Shown here piece by piece: positions 23,845 through 36,065 of a stretch of DNA of 64,000 bases (position 1 is its first letter; every line of letters begins with the position of its first letter). The notes beneath the pieces are model-generated. The model was not told where the DNA came from. It searched no databases and was given only the letters and a program-made list of their open reading frames with translations. The DNA comes from Lycorma delicatula (Eukaryota; Arthropoda; Insecta; Hemiptera; Fulgoridae): contig NC_134456.1 in the NCBI RefSeq assembly GCF_047948215.1, positions 196,056,034 to 196,120,033 on the forward strand, given 5' to 3'. The position numbers were made by a program, and so were the translations under genes.

Positions 23845-24640
23845 TCGGCGGGCGAACATTGGGAACTCAGATGCGAGCTTGCGCACAGTATACGAACGCT
23901 CTGATATAAGCATCACTAACGCCGCGCAGTTCTCATACCATATGAGAACATATCAGAACGCGCTGCAGCTCCACCACCCTCAGGCCCCAATAAAACTGCG
24001 TGTACCACGAGAGTGAAGGCAATTCATTGTCGACCACCATCTGGAGAAGACCAAGAAGAAGAAGAAGTTCCCTGGCCGGCTCAACGTGGGAACTCCAAGC
24101 GAATGCCAACATCCCCGCCGAAGCAGCAGGTCTGGCCGGTCCGCCGAGGAAGCAGCAGGTCTGGCCGTTCCGCCGAGGAAGCAGCTGGACGCGGATGCTA
24201 CCTTCCCGCTCCAGCTCACCATGCTTCAATCGTCCTAGCCGGCCCGCCGAGGGAGCCTCTGGACGCGGACGCTACCTTCCCGCTCCAGCTCTAGCTCTCC
24301 CGGCTTCAATCTCCTTTGCCGTGGCGGACTCAGCAGCAGGAGCCGGCCCAACGTGGAATCGCTCGGGGAGAACCGCCTCGGCCATGCTGGCAAAGGATGA
24401 CCGACGTCGACCCGACACTGCGGGGCTCTGGGGGCCATCACTGCCATGCTGTCGTGGGACCCAACTGTCGCTGAGGGAAAGCCCGGTCGGACTTCAATGG
24501 CCGAGCCGCAACTCCCCGACTTCGCCGGAGTTCATCTTACGGACCCAACAGCTCTTCTCAGAGCTAACGCCAAAAAAACGGCCCTTATCAGCTCCACTAC
24601 AAGGTTATGAATTACGTGCCGTCGAAGCCATTTGGCGACA
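23845..24640. mobile_element. GC-rich island, likely solo or partial LTR of a retrotransposon
   Basis: Sharp compositional switch from AT-rich flanks to GC-rich sequence for ~800 bp. A cap-like region is followed by AATAAA (23989-23994). The block ends in ccatttggcgaca, which resembles the LTR/primer-binding junction of Gypsy-type elements (TGGCGAC). Internal tandem units include 29 bp twice (24121-24149, 24150-24178) and a ~32-bp piece at 24185 and 24259. Frames are open on both strands because GC-rich DNA lacks stops; the 235-codon + frame (24000-24707) shows no domain. The family is uncertain. Confidence 0.45.
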
Positions 24641-26339
24641 ATATATATATATTTATAAAACAATGTTTTACCAAAAAAATATATCTATACTAAACTTTAA
24701 CAAATAATTTCACATTTCTTAAGATTGTGTATATTAATACAGATAATTTATGAGAGTGTAACTAAAATCAATAAGTATTCAAATTTTGTTTGTATCTTGT
24801 AGTTAAATGATTAAATTTTAGAAAATATTATTAAATAAATTAATATTCTGTGTATGATGAACTGATATCAATGTATTTACTTATTATTCTGTTTTTTATT
24901 TACAACATTTAAAGTTGTGGAACATACATATTCCTAAAATAACATATTGATCAGAGTAAATAAAACTAAATGCTTTTATTTGCCCCTCTTCAAATATGAC
25001 ATAAAGCTTTGAGAGATTTGAGTGACAAAGTGCTGATAATATCACTTGATAAAGTGTTCATCAATATTTTCCATTTAAAATTTCCATTATGCTTTTTATT
25101 TTATTCATATGATCTTATCTCAGCTTTATTGTCTTAAAACTGGCTAAAGTAGACAATAACCCTTTTACCAATCTTGCAAGGGTAGACAACAATAGTAATA
25201 CAAATGCATCCACTATGGAAAGAGTATTGCTTACAATCATCTCTTCATGGTCTTCATTATGTAGTTGCAAAAAGGAGACCGATACTAGAAAGGTTAAGTC
25301 AAGTAGATTTTATTATTGAGTTAAAGGAGTACTTTTAAACATATGATGTAAATACTTTTGATGTGTAGAATTAATCTACTTTTCTTTTAATATGTCAGTG
25401 CTTAGTCTAACTCCATAACTAATGACAAGAGACTGATTTTTTTCACTAACCATCCATTTCATCTTCCTTGTTAAAATTATTTTTTTGTATAGAAGTGTAT
25501 ATAACAAAAATAAAAATGAATAAAATTTTGTGTTAGATGTTAAATGTTTATTTAAATTAATTTTAGAAGTCTTTTGATTAGACATCTACTACTGGTGCAG
25601 CAGTATACCACTTTAGTTTTGAATTTGTCAGTTATTTGTTAGATAAAAATGTACCTGATAAAAAAATTATTTAAGGCAGAAAAATGTTATAAAATAAATA
25701 ACTAACTATACAGTTTGCTTTAAAAACATGTCATTTAAAATTTGTTATTCTTTATTTTTAGGTTATCTTTCTATGCTTGCAAGTGTTATGCCACTAGTTA
25801 TTCTTTTGTTGCACCTTTTAACATGAAATATAGTTTCGTATTTAAATTTATAACTTTTGTTAAGATCTTCTAAATAATTAATACTTTTGATGAATAATTA
25901 AAAATAATTCAAAACATGGTCTAATTACCAATATTGGCAATTGCAAATATTGCTTTTGGCAATTGTTTGATTTTTTTATCAGTAAAATCGATTTGTCTCT
26001 AGTTTATCTTGAATTCATCAGTAAAGAAAGGAAAACATTAAACCACCTTGTGACAAATTCATGATTATGATACAGATATATGGAAGTATCCATTTTGCGT
26101 CTCTGAGTCCAAAAAAGATGATTTTTAAAAATGTCTTTATGTCTGATAAATTTTCTATTGATGATTCTTCCATAACTTATTAATGTTATAATGATAAGAG
26201 TTATAATTTTTAACTAAGCTCAGTTAGTATAGTCTGTAGCGTATAAAACTCAATTTTGATAAAAATGTAAGTTAGAACATTCCTTGTTAAACCAATGCAG
26301 TGAGATGCCACATCCACATCCACATCAACCTTTGGTCAA
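24641..26339. other. AT-rich intergenic
   Basis: Begins with a short (TA)n run at the edge of the GC island. No gene is recognised. The missing 5' exon of the pickpocket gene was looked for here and not found. Confidence 0.45.
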
Positions 26340-28060
26340 ATTAAATCTTTTCTTGCAGTGAATTTAAAATGAAAGAAAATAACAGCAGTAACAATGAGGA
26401 TAAGGACAAGGAAGTACAACCACCCTCTGGTTGTTCTGCAACAGCGGGGCCTTCTCCTACGATTCAAACCAATGTGCAATTCTCTGAAAGTGAAATTGAA
26501 GATGATGATTGTCATGAAGATGATATTGTAAAAATTGTCGCCCTGGTGAGCACTTTGCCAGTTATAAGAAACAACATCTCTTGGAAAATGTCTGGGTACC
26601 TTCAAAGAATTTCGATTTTACGGCACATGCTAATCACCTCAAGAGGAAATTCAATCACCTGTGGATAAATGCATATTTACCATGGCTAGCTTACTCAAGG
26701 TAATTTAAAGGTGCTTTCTGTAAATATTGTGTGTAGTTTCTGCCATCAACCAGAACGATGAGAGGTGGTTTGGGCTCTTTTTCCATTAGACCTTCCACTA
26801 ATTACAAGACGTTCACAATTATTGGAAAGAACATGTACAATTCCAGGTATGTACATTCAATGCATCTAGGGACTGTACTGCAATGGAATCTGCAAAGTCG
26901 TTCATGGAGGGCGTCCCAGTGGGCATCCAACTTCACCAGTCTTCACAAAAAATTAATAGAAAAACAAACAAGGAATGTCCTCAGTTTTTTCCTGCATCAT
27001 TTTTTCCGGCACACATGATTTACGTCTCAGCGGCAAAAAACTGGATGAAGATATACTTACTGACTTATGCAATTTACACATTGAAGCAGGTGATTCACAA
27101 CTAAAAGATCATTTTGAGTATAAACAATACCGAAAAGCCATACCAAAACCATGGTCATACCGATTACCTATAATCCAAAATTAAATAACTGATGTATATG
27201 ACACTACAATCAGGAAACACAATCAGGTTCCCTGATTTTAATCCTTCACAAGGGTAAAAAAGCTTGTGTTTACAGAGTTTTGGCTGACAAAACCACAGAT
27301 ATTTCTTGCAAAGAACAGTTGTCTAATGGATTACATTTTGTTGATGAAAAGGCCAACAAAATCTAAGAAGAATTTTTAGGCTTTGTAAAGCTTGAAAGAC
27401 TTAATGCCATGAGAATTGCCTCAGGATTGCAACAAGAAAAAAATGCTTATCAAATGCATGCAGTGGCGTGCAGATCTTCATTTATTCTGTCAGAAGCACT
27501 AATTGTTCATAAGGAAGATGCAGAGAATGTCAAGACTACTGTTTTAAAAGAAACAGGCGACATTGCATTGAATTTGAATGATGGTATAACTTCTACTCAC
27601 ATTGCTGACTGACGAATGCATAGAAGCAACCATCCAGCTAAAAATAAATTTGAAAATTGGAGAAGATCTAATGTCTCTGGAAATCAGATTTCCTGCAGAC
27701 AAATTGCCTGTATTTTCATTGATAAATTTCCATTTGAGAAATATGAGAGGTTTTTCATTGGAGGAATGGAGTGAAAGTACTTCATCTTGTACAACTTTCT
27801 ACAATTTAGAAGGCATGGACGGAGAAAGAGAATTGTGGTTCAAAATGTGGAATGAGATATAGGAAGCACCAGACATAATTGCTTTCAATTTCCCATATAT
27901 TGTTTTCATAGCCCTATACAACAAGTACTATTGAGCGTTCATTTAGCTCCCTTCATCAATTTAAAACATGGCTAAGAAGCGCCACTGGTGAAAATAGGTT
28001 AAATGGGTTAGCTATGGTAAGCATTCAATGATGTGGGGTTTTTGCTAATAAGGAGCAGTT
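26340..28060 (+). mobile_element. hAT-family transposase relic (ZMYM1/TTF-type)
   Basis: Plus-strand pieces in order: an acidic N-terminus (26369-26560, SGCSATAGPSP...SESEIEDDDCHEDDI); GKKLDEDILTDLCNLHIEAGDSQL around 27035-27105; a catalytic-domain-like VLADKTTDISCKEQLS near 27280-27320; a middle part at 27409-27862; and the C-terminal dimerisation-type segment TIERSFSSLHQFKTWLRSATGENRLNGLAM at 27927-28031. Several frameshifts and stops separate them. TIRs were not located with confidence. Confidence 0.75.
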
Positions 28061-28348
28061 AGTTAATTAAAGCTGTTGTTAGACAATTTGCATCTAATAC
28101 TTGCAAACTATTGTTACAAAGTTATTATTTTTTAAATAAATATTTTATTTTTCCTTTTGTTATTGTGTATTATTGCATAGCACCCCTCATGGACTACCCT
28201 TCCACCATGAAAGAAGTTAAAATCAGAAAGCTGGTCCTCTTCCTTTTTTTTTGAGCTGGATATGCCCCTGTGCATTAACTTGTGTATCAGTAAGATGTAA
28301 TTGTTATCTACCAAAGGAGTGATTTTTTAATTTGTAATATGTTTAATT
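28061..28348. other. Flank of hAT relic
   Basis: AT-rich with one GC-richer patch (28180-28275) that may be the right end of the hAT element. Confidence 0.3.
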
Positions 28349-28500
28349 AAACCCACCAGGTTGGTCTAGTGGTTAACCTGTCTTCACAAGTCAGCTAATT
28401 TTGAAGTTGAGAGTTCCAGTGTTCAAATCCTAGTAAAGGCAGTAATTACTTTTATACAGATTTGAATAGTAGATTGTGGATATTTCAGAGGATGAGAAAT
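28349..28500 (+). mobile_element. tRNA-derived SINE, copy 3 (rearranged)
   Basis: The head matches copies 1 and 2 (A box tggtctagtgg, B box tgttcaaatcc) to about 28480. The last part, ttcagaggatga, matches the SINE tail in the opposite direction. The middle of the body is missing, so the tail is an inverted or re-joined fragment. Confidence 0.8.
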
Positions 28501-29334
28501 AATTTATTTATTTAGTAATGTCTAAAACTTTCAAAAGTAATTGTAATTAGAAAAACTAAAAAAAAAATTATTCTGAACTGGAAAAATTTTGGTATTGAAT
28601 AGATTTATATGTATTTCAACAAAGTACCAGCAGTCAGTCTATTGCTCATTGTAACTGAGCATAACTAAACCAAATACAAAAGTAATTAGCTAAATATGAT
28701 TGATACCTTTGTCATTCTAAATTAGTCTTATTTTACTGTATGTTTTACTCTGAATTTTTATCTTTATTTTACAGCCATTTTTTGTGATTTATTTTTATTA
28801 TAATTCTCATTTGTTTTCTGTTATTTAATTTTGCATATTTTGAAGTTAAATTAATTTAAAAAGCACTTTTTATCAAACAAATTCTAGCGAATTTGATTAA
28901 TTTTTTGTGTAATTATAATATTAATGTACTACATTGGCCTGTTTGACATTATGAACAGGACAATTTATTCAGATTGGTATAGAATTAAAGGAGTGTTAAC
29001 ATTGTCAAATACTTGCATATAGAAAGTATATGAAAACTGTAATTTTGAAGATCTTTTCAGAGCTGATTGTATTTTTATAGTGGAGTAACTGATGTTATTC
29101 TTAGTGGTGGCCATCTCTGTTAGTGGTGGTAACCCAATAGTGTCATCACTGTTAACTCTCGCAATGCAAAGGAGATGTAAGCATGTAAGCTCTGAAAAAG
29201 TGTTATTATTTTGTAAGTAATTCTGATCATGTTGTGATAGATGATCAATTTATCTTAAAACAAATTTCTTTTAATCAACTTTTAATCAAACTGTTGGTTT
29301 TTCTTCGCTTTAATCTTATTTTGGTAAAATTGTG
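28501..29334. other. AT-rich intergenic
   Basis: No gene or recognised repeat. Confidence 0.45.
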
Positions 29335-30850
29335 TACTCAAAAATCTGATGTGAACAGTACATGACTTTCTTGTACGACTATTAAGTTACATATACACAT
29401 TTTTTTTTAAATGAAAAGTACATACAATTTTATTTCATTAATAACTTCTGATATTTTTTCATTATTTTTATTATTGAATTTTTATTTGTCATAAAAAAAT
29501 TTTTACAATCCGATGTTAATAATTATTAATAAATCAATATATTTAAAATAAAAAAAAGGAGATGAAGTCTGATCTGAACCAATATGCCTTCCCTGTTGTA
29601 AGATCCAAATATTTCATTCATTAAGTTTTCATTTGGCTATAACTGTGAAACTAATGAAAATAAGTACCACTTATGATATATCGTTGAAAAGCTCTCATTG
29701 AGAGGGCTTATTACTGCAGCTGAGAAAAAATCTAAAATCCAAATTTTTTGGATTTTAGATTTATACATTTTTGGACACTTTTGGTTCAGTAGATTGCAAT
29801 CAAAAGGGGAAGTGCACAACTAGATGTTACAGCAGTCCTAAATTCAAAATTTCAACATCCTAGGTGATCACGAAATTTTTCGCGATCTCAATGTTTCCTT
29901 TACTTCCTTATACTTTCATACAAGAGAGTAAAATTGCAAATGTTACCAGACACAAGAGGTTCCTTTTAAGTGAAATAATATTTAATTTATTCGTTAATTA
30001 TAATAAAAATTCAAGGTGAAAATCATTAAAATTTAAAAGCGGCCTCTCAGTTGGTGATGTCTATTCTCCAAATGTTGTATGTGGTGGTTCATTTTTACTT
30101 CCTTGTACGAAGTAAAGCAAGTATTGTGATCGCAATAAATGTCGGTTTTCAGATTTCAACAGAAATATCCATTTTGACCAACCCTGAATCCATTTTGACT
30201 AGTTTTGGTGTGATGTCTGTATTTTGACTCTTTTGGTATGACTAGTTTTGGTGTGATGTCTGTATTTTGACTCTTTTGGTATACATACGTATGTATTTTG
30301 CATAACTCAAACATGATTAGCTGTAGGATGTTGAAATTTTGGATTTAGGACTGTTGCAACATCTAGTTGTGCACCTCCTCTTTGATTGCAATTGACTGAA
30401 CCCAAAAGTGTCCATAAACACCAAAATCTAAAAAATTTAGATTTTGGTGTTTTTCTTAACTGCAGTAATAAGCTTTCACTGAGAGCTTTTCAACAGTATA
30501 TCATCGGTGGTACTTATTTTCATTGGTTCCATAGTTATAGCCAAATAAAATTTTAATTAATGAAATATTTGGGTTTTATAAGGAGAAGGCACATCGGTTC
30601 GAATCAGACTTAATCTCCTTTTTTTTTAATTTAAATATATGGATTTATTAATAATTATTAACTTTTGATTGTATAAAAGATTATAAATAATAATTCAATA
30701 ATAATAATAATAGAAAAAAATTTGAAAAAATATCAGAAGTTATTAATGGCATAAAATTTTATGTACTTTTCATTTAAAAAAAATGTGTATACTAATTTAA
30801 TAGCTGTTCAAGGAAGTCATGGTGGTGACCAGATCAGACTTTTAGTAGTA
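29335..30850. repeat. ~1.5 kb imperfect giant inverted repeat
   Basis: The left arm (about 29335-29935) is the imperfect reverse complement of the right arm (about 30092-30850). Matching blocks include catgacttc near the outer ends, aaaggagat..aagtctgat, ccaaatatttcatt, tttggctataac, ctagatgtt..cagtcctaaat, and gatcac...tttacttc toward the centre. The right arm holds TTACTTC-cttgtac-GAAGTAA (30095-30115) and has sequence the left arm has lost. No coding capacity. It is either a non-autonomous DNA element with very long TIRs or two copies of one repeat inserted head to head. Confidence 0.85.
30197..30282 (+). repeat. 43-bp exact tandem duplication
   Basis: The unit starting gactagttttggtgtgatgt at 30197-30239 is repeated without change at 30240-30282, inside the right arm of the giant inverted repeat. 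Perfect identity means it is recent. Confidence 0.95.
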
Positions 30851-30985
30851 ATACATTGTTACTCTGTTATACTTTGAAGCCTATCTATTCTATATGCTTA
30901 AAATCTAGATGGGATTAAATGTAAAAAAATAATAAATTACTGCATTGTAAAAAATATCTATGAAAATTATAGAATAATATTTCAG

Positions 30986-31189
30986 AATTGCATGGTTGTT
31001 GCTCATAATTGCTGGTACATTTGGCATTGCTGTTCAGCTGTTTCGGTCATGGAACTTATTTAAATATGGGCCTGTCCAAGTGGTTGTTCAAAACCCGAGA
31101 TATGATTTACATAATATTGACTTTCCTGCTGTAACAATTTGCAGCGTTCAGAAAATTAATGCAGGAAGGGCAAACATGATATTTGAAAG
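30986..31189 (+). CDS. ppk-like exon: TM1 and FPAVTIC motif
   Basis: Acceptor TTTCAG at 30985, donor AAG|GTATTT after 31189; enters in phase 2 and leaves in phase 2. It encodes IAWLLLIIAGTFGIAVQLF (membrane segment 1), then a conserved DEG/ENaC stretch with Q.VVQNPRYDLHNIDFPAVTIC, then NAGRANMIFE. The preceding exon must supply the first two bases of the first codon, so translation does not start here. Confidence 0.9.
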
Positions 31190-31965
31190 GTATTTATTAT
31201 TTCTATTTTTTTTTTTTTTTTATTAATAATTATAATTACAGTCATGGAAGTAATCATTTTGACCATTCTTGATTTAGATATTAATGTGATTTTATTATTT
31301 CTGTAATTCACTTAACATAGACATATCTCAACTCACTGTCTAAAATATACTTTCAGAAGATCTTTTAAAGAGTATAACCCAGTCTCTTCCTCAACAGTAT
31401 TACATAATCATAAACAGTAAAATGGCAATATCACTTAGGAAGAGATTGAATCAATATTGAAAAGATCTTTTGAAATCATTTCTAGTTATTTAAGAAGTAA
31501 CTCACAAGTTTTATTAAAAAAAATTAATTTAATCTAAATATTTTTTCATTAAAAAGTTCTTTTTAATAAAGAATGATTTTTTTTAATAAAAAATCGTTCT
31601 TTTTAATAAAGAATGATTTTTGTTTTTAATAAAAAATCATTTTCATTACTGATTTATTTCTCATATGAAGAACATTATGATCATTAGTATCATTTGAATA
31701 ATGAAAAATGGATGTTAAACATATGGAGTTAGATCTTCATAAGGTTCATTTAACTTGGCAATTGACCACCTTGTCAATTGTGGTGCAGAAAGTTTAGTAA
31801 AACTGTTTTTTAATAAAAGTTATGTTAAGAATTTTGATGAATATAGTGATACTAACTTGTATAAAGCAGTGAATAAAGTTTATGGTGAGTTGAAAACCAT
31901 GAGAGAACATGAATTTTTTTAAAATTCAAACGTATGACAGAACAGTTTTCTTCTTTCTTTGACAG
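31190..31965 (+). other. ppk-like intron
   Basis: AT-rich, with a poly-T run after the donor. A ~40-bp tandem duplication lies at about 31557-31639 (two units starting ttctttttaataaagaatga). Nothing coding. Confidence 0.6.
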
Positions 31966-32140
31966 GATGTTTGGGAAAACATCTGATGAAGAAGTACAAA
32001 AAGCTTTTATGACAACACTGATGGCGTTATCCCTAATGAGTTTTCCTCATTACAATCAACTATCAGTTTATAATATAACAACCAACTATTCAAGGTTTTA
32101 TGAGATAAAAAATGAAGAAATTGTATACATCATGAAAGAG
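31966..32140 (+). CDS. ppk-like exon: early extracellular domain
   Basis: Acceptor TTTGACAG. The first base completes an Arg codon, then MFGKTSDEEVQKAFMTTLMALS...YNQLSVYNITTNYSRFYE..EEIVYIMKE. It ends in phase 0 before GTTATT, a weak donor. Joining it to 36608 gives IMKE-VAPTVSEMINECFW, which has the spacing usual in pickpocket proteins. Confidence 0.78.
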
Positions 32141-32639
32141 GTTATTATCATGAATTACTAATATTTTTTTTACACAATACAATTACATCCATGCTAATTA
32201 GAAAATATCCTTATTGTTTTTTTTTTTTACATGTTATACAGCATTATTCATTTTTCTATTATTGTTTAATTATCTGGTTGGTAATGGTTAATGTTTAAAT
32301 GTTTTGTTCATCCGGTCATCAGTTATTTGATTGCATCTGATACATTTCTCTTTTCTAACAAACTTCTTTAATTGGCAATAGCCTGCTTCTAGTGGTGCAC
32401 CAGGCGGCTGTACACGGCGACTCTCTCTCAGCAAAATTTCTCCCGCTAAAAGCAATCCATTGTCAATTAATTTATAGATTATTTGATTTAATCTCTAAGC
32501 ATAAATTATTTTTATTCATATTTTATATTTGTATCTTTATTTACTTATTACTATTCATTAATTTCATTTATTTAATTTTGTTAATAAAAGAAACGGATTA
32601 TTAGTTAATATTTAGCAATAAGAAAAGGATTCTCACTGA
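32141..32639 (+). other. ppk-like intron, 5' part
   Basis: AT-rich apart from a GC-richer patch at 32388-32465 (gtgcaccaggcggctgtacacg), probably a transposon fragment that I cannot name. Confidence 0.4.
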
Positions 32640-33575
32640 AGGTTAACCACAGGATAAGCACATCGAATTCTCTCCAGCATGCTGCAAGTACCAATTAAAC
32701 TTAAACACCATGTGATATGTGGTGTCCTCCTCTTCGCAATAGTCACATTATACAAAGGGTCTTTGTGTGAGCATCTGCGCTCACAAGTATCCTTTAAAAC
32801 AACTGTGACAAATAAGAAACTGAGTCAATTTTTACCCCGGTTCACCATGTTTGCAGTCCAGCCACTGTTGGAGGTCTGGGATCAGACTGTAGGTTCATAT
32901 ACCTTCTTGACTGATCCCATCTCTACTGTCACCTGCAGATAAGCAATATCCCTGCATCCGCCTTTGTTGCCTTTCTCATTACATCTCCTCCCTCTTCCAA
33001 ATGAGAAGATTCAAAGTTTCAAGACAGGCCACTTCGCCAAAGGCATCACCTGAGATGGTCCTGTACTCACAGCATACCTGAAGGGATTAAGTCTTGCGTA
33101 TCCAACTAAGAATTGAATGAGCTCTCCTCCTTTCCAATACAATGGATCAGAGTGGTTTTCTGTATAGCAATTTGAGAGGACCCCCTGTGATAAGATCCTC
33201 AGATTTGATGTGCAGGGACCCTCAGTCTTATCCGACATCTCCATTAAGTGTCTCTGGAACGTGGGGATTTTATTGATCCATATTCTGAAGTACTTCACTG
33301 AAGGGGAAGGGTGAACTACTGTGATTCCGACCTGAATGAAATCGGGATCAGCTCTAGACTACGACAGCTTGGGTCTTCTAGGGTGAAAGGTGTAGCACAA
33401 TCTTTTGTAGGCATGAGGCATAATATTTATTGCATTGTTCGCAACGTCCATCACCCTGTTCTATTTGTCCATCACATGTGTCAAGTAGTAGGCAAATCTG
33501 GTCAGGGGTATCAACTTGAGAAGCACGATGCGCAGGACTTCTTCACACGTGATGTTCCATAGTGTTGGTAAATTA
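32640..33575 (-). mobile_element. R1-like LINE 3' fragment, antisense, plus unassigned GC-richer DNA
   Basis: Minus-strand translation near 32712-32830 gives KLTQFLICHSCFKGYL followed by C-x2-C-x3-EDTTYH (32712-32747). This is the C-terminal zinc-binding motif found after the reverse transcriptase of R1-clade LINEs (compare the copy near 59990-60040 on the other strand). The part 32840-33575 is also GC-richer and probably belongs to a transposon, but no domain could be named. A 95-codon minus frame at 33011-33298 is unassigned. Confidence 0.5.
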
Positions 33576-33589
33576 CCTTGACTTAAATA

Positions 33590-36065
33590 TAACTGTTCCA
33601 ACTAGGATCATAACACACTATACTTCTGCCATAGATAATCTTATGTTCAGTTTTGACCCAGCTAATTGTGAAACTGAGATTTATGACAATGATATTTCAG
33701 TCCATTTAGTATAACTGTTTAAAATTAAACTTAATATCATTTAAAAAATTCTAATGAGACTGGTAAATGTTTTAAGTTTTTTCGAAAATAATATTGCATG
33801 TTTTAATTCATATTTACAGAAAGAAAAGAAATTAAATATTTAATTTAAGAGAATAAATTTGGGTCATAGTTGGGATCCATACTCTAGTAAAAGAAATGGG
33901 AACTGCATAAATAATGTAAATCTTCCAACAGCCCTTCCTTCATAAATTATGTACAATTATATAAGAAAATTTTTAAGAAATCTATTTGTGCTGCTAAAGA
34001 ATTGTGTTACAGACACAGGATTGCTGCCTTGGGAAACAGAATTAAAGCTGTCTGAACCATTGTGAAGGATTTAACCAATCCTGCTTGAAAAGAAAGATGA
34101 AATTTCTCAACAGGTTTGTCAGACAAAATTCCTAATGAGAATTTGCGAGGATTTAATGAATCTTTAATATCCACTTATAAAAATTGGCAAGCTAAAACTG
34201 ATACTGGTCATCTATAGAGGAGGGTTTCTTTCTAAAATAGAAAAACTAATAAATTGCTAGGATTTTTGAACCCAGCCTCTTGGTCTGACATAATTTCTCA
34301 TATAAGTTCATCAAGGGCTTTTGACAATAATGAAATTCCTCCATTTCTAGTTAAAAGATGTGCTAAATTTATTACACTAGGTAATAAGCACGTCATTAAA
34401 AACAGGAATTTTTCCAGATTATTTCAAATATAGTAAAGTTATTCCAATTTTTAAAAATAAAGACACTTCTTTGGATTTAACAATTATCACCTAATATCAA
34501 TTTTATCATCATTTTCTAAAATTTTTGTAAGAGCAGCAATTGGAAGAGTAGACTACTTTGAAGAAATAAAGTATTGTCTGATAACCAGTTTAAGTTTTGT
34601 AAAAATAGAAATACTAGTGGAGCAATTAATGAATCTATATCTTGCGTTGTTGGTACCTTGGACAGATCTTGGAGGGCCAAAGGTGTGTTTTGTTATCTCA
34701 CCAACGCTTTTGACTGAGTGAACCAATCTCTTCTGATTCAGAAGCTCAAGCATTATGGGGTGACTGGTTTAGTGCTGCAGTGGTTGAATTTCTACCTGGA
34801 AGGTAGAATGCAGCGTGGTAGTTGGTTCAATGAATTGCTCGAGAAAGTTTGGTAAGATTGTTGATAGAATAACATGAGATAATTTTAGAACCGTTTTTCT
34901 TCTTTGTTTGTTTTACTCAATTCTGAAGGCTCAGCTGATTAATTTGCTGGTGACACCACAGTTGGTATTTCTGGGCCAACAAACTTGTATTTAAATATTC
35001 AATTACAGATGATGAAGTAAATATCATAAGTAAAGATGTTGAAGGAATGGTTTAAATGCAATGATTTGGTGATTAGCTTAAACAAATCAAGCTAATAAAT
35101 TTTCACCTAAATTATAATGATATTATGAATATTTCTAGGTTGTCAGTAGATCTGGTTTTGACACCAGACATTTCCTTTGTTGGTATTGTTGTAAGTGGGC
35201 TGAAGTGAAAGGAACCCAGCCCAACTTATAAAGAGACTGGATAAGGCTTATTTTATAATTTTATCTTTGTCCCATTGTTAAATATTAGTTCCTTATTAAT
35301 AGTGCATTGTCATATGTATTCACTGATGACTTATGAAGTAATTTTTTGGGAATCATCCATGAACAGTTAGAAAATATTCAGAATAAAAAAAAATAATCAT
35401 ATCATTAATTATATCCATCCACAACATTCATGCAAGCCCATCTTTAGACATTTTAACATATTAATAATTTCTAGTATTTATTTATTTAATATAATTATAT
35501 GTTGTAAGTTCAATATGGCAAAATTTAGTATCTTTATCTGAAAATTACAATTACAGTATCTGCTATAGGGATGAATATTTGTTTCCATTGCACAAAACTG
35601 CTTTTGAAAGACTCCATTGTTTTGCAATTAAAATTATTATAATAAACTTCCTCTACGTGGTCAGACAAATTGGTTCCATCAACAATTTCAAAAAGCATCT
35701 GTTGAAAGTTTTTTAAGAGAAAAGTTATTATACAGTAAATTAATCTTTGTCTGACAACAGCAATTATAGTGTTGATCTTAATAATAATAATAATAAATGT
35801 TTAGTTATATTTTTAAGTTAATTAACAGTAGAAAATTTTGTTGATTTTGACTATGCTGTAGCTAGTGATCTTGTGAAGCACCTGGTGTTTCATCACTTTT
35901 ATCCATGTAAATCACTGTTTGAAATTTTTTTGTATTCATTTTTTTGTGTTTATTTTATTGTTACTGTATTACTGTATTTAAATTTTATATACACTTATGT
36001 CATGTGGCTTACTGTTCTTTGGGACCTAAGGTGTTATGTAACAGAAATCAAATAAATAGATAATA
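33590..36065 (+). mobile_element. Jockey/CR1-like LINE remnant
   Basis: Pieces in LINE order. The end of an endonuclease domain (TRIITHYTSAIDNLMFSFDP, about 33604-33665) is followed by a linker (NYVQLYKKIFKKSICAAKEL, about 33945-34010). Reverse transcriptase follows at 34550-34850 (LSDNQFKFCKNRNTSGAIN; TNAFD.VNQSLLIQKLKHYG; LQWLNFYLEGRMQ). A C-terminal tail near 35600-35730 gives FQKASVESFLREKLLYSKL. AT-rich decay, frameshifts and stops are throughout. The 3' end is probably near 36065 (aaataaatagataataaa). Confidence 0.65.

Noticed and set aside
24000..24707. 235-codon frame in the GC island, with overlapping frames on both strands
   Set aside because: Open because GC-rich DNA has few stops. 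The protein shows only translated tandem repeats and no domain, and the composition is that of an LTR-like repeat.
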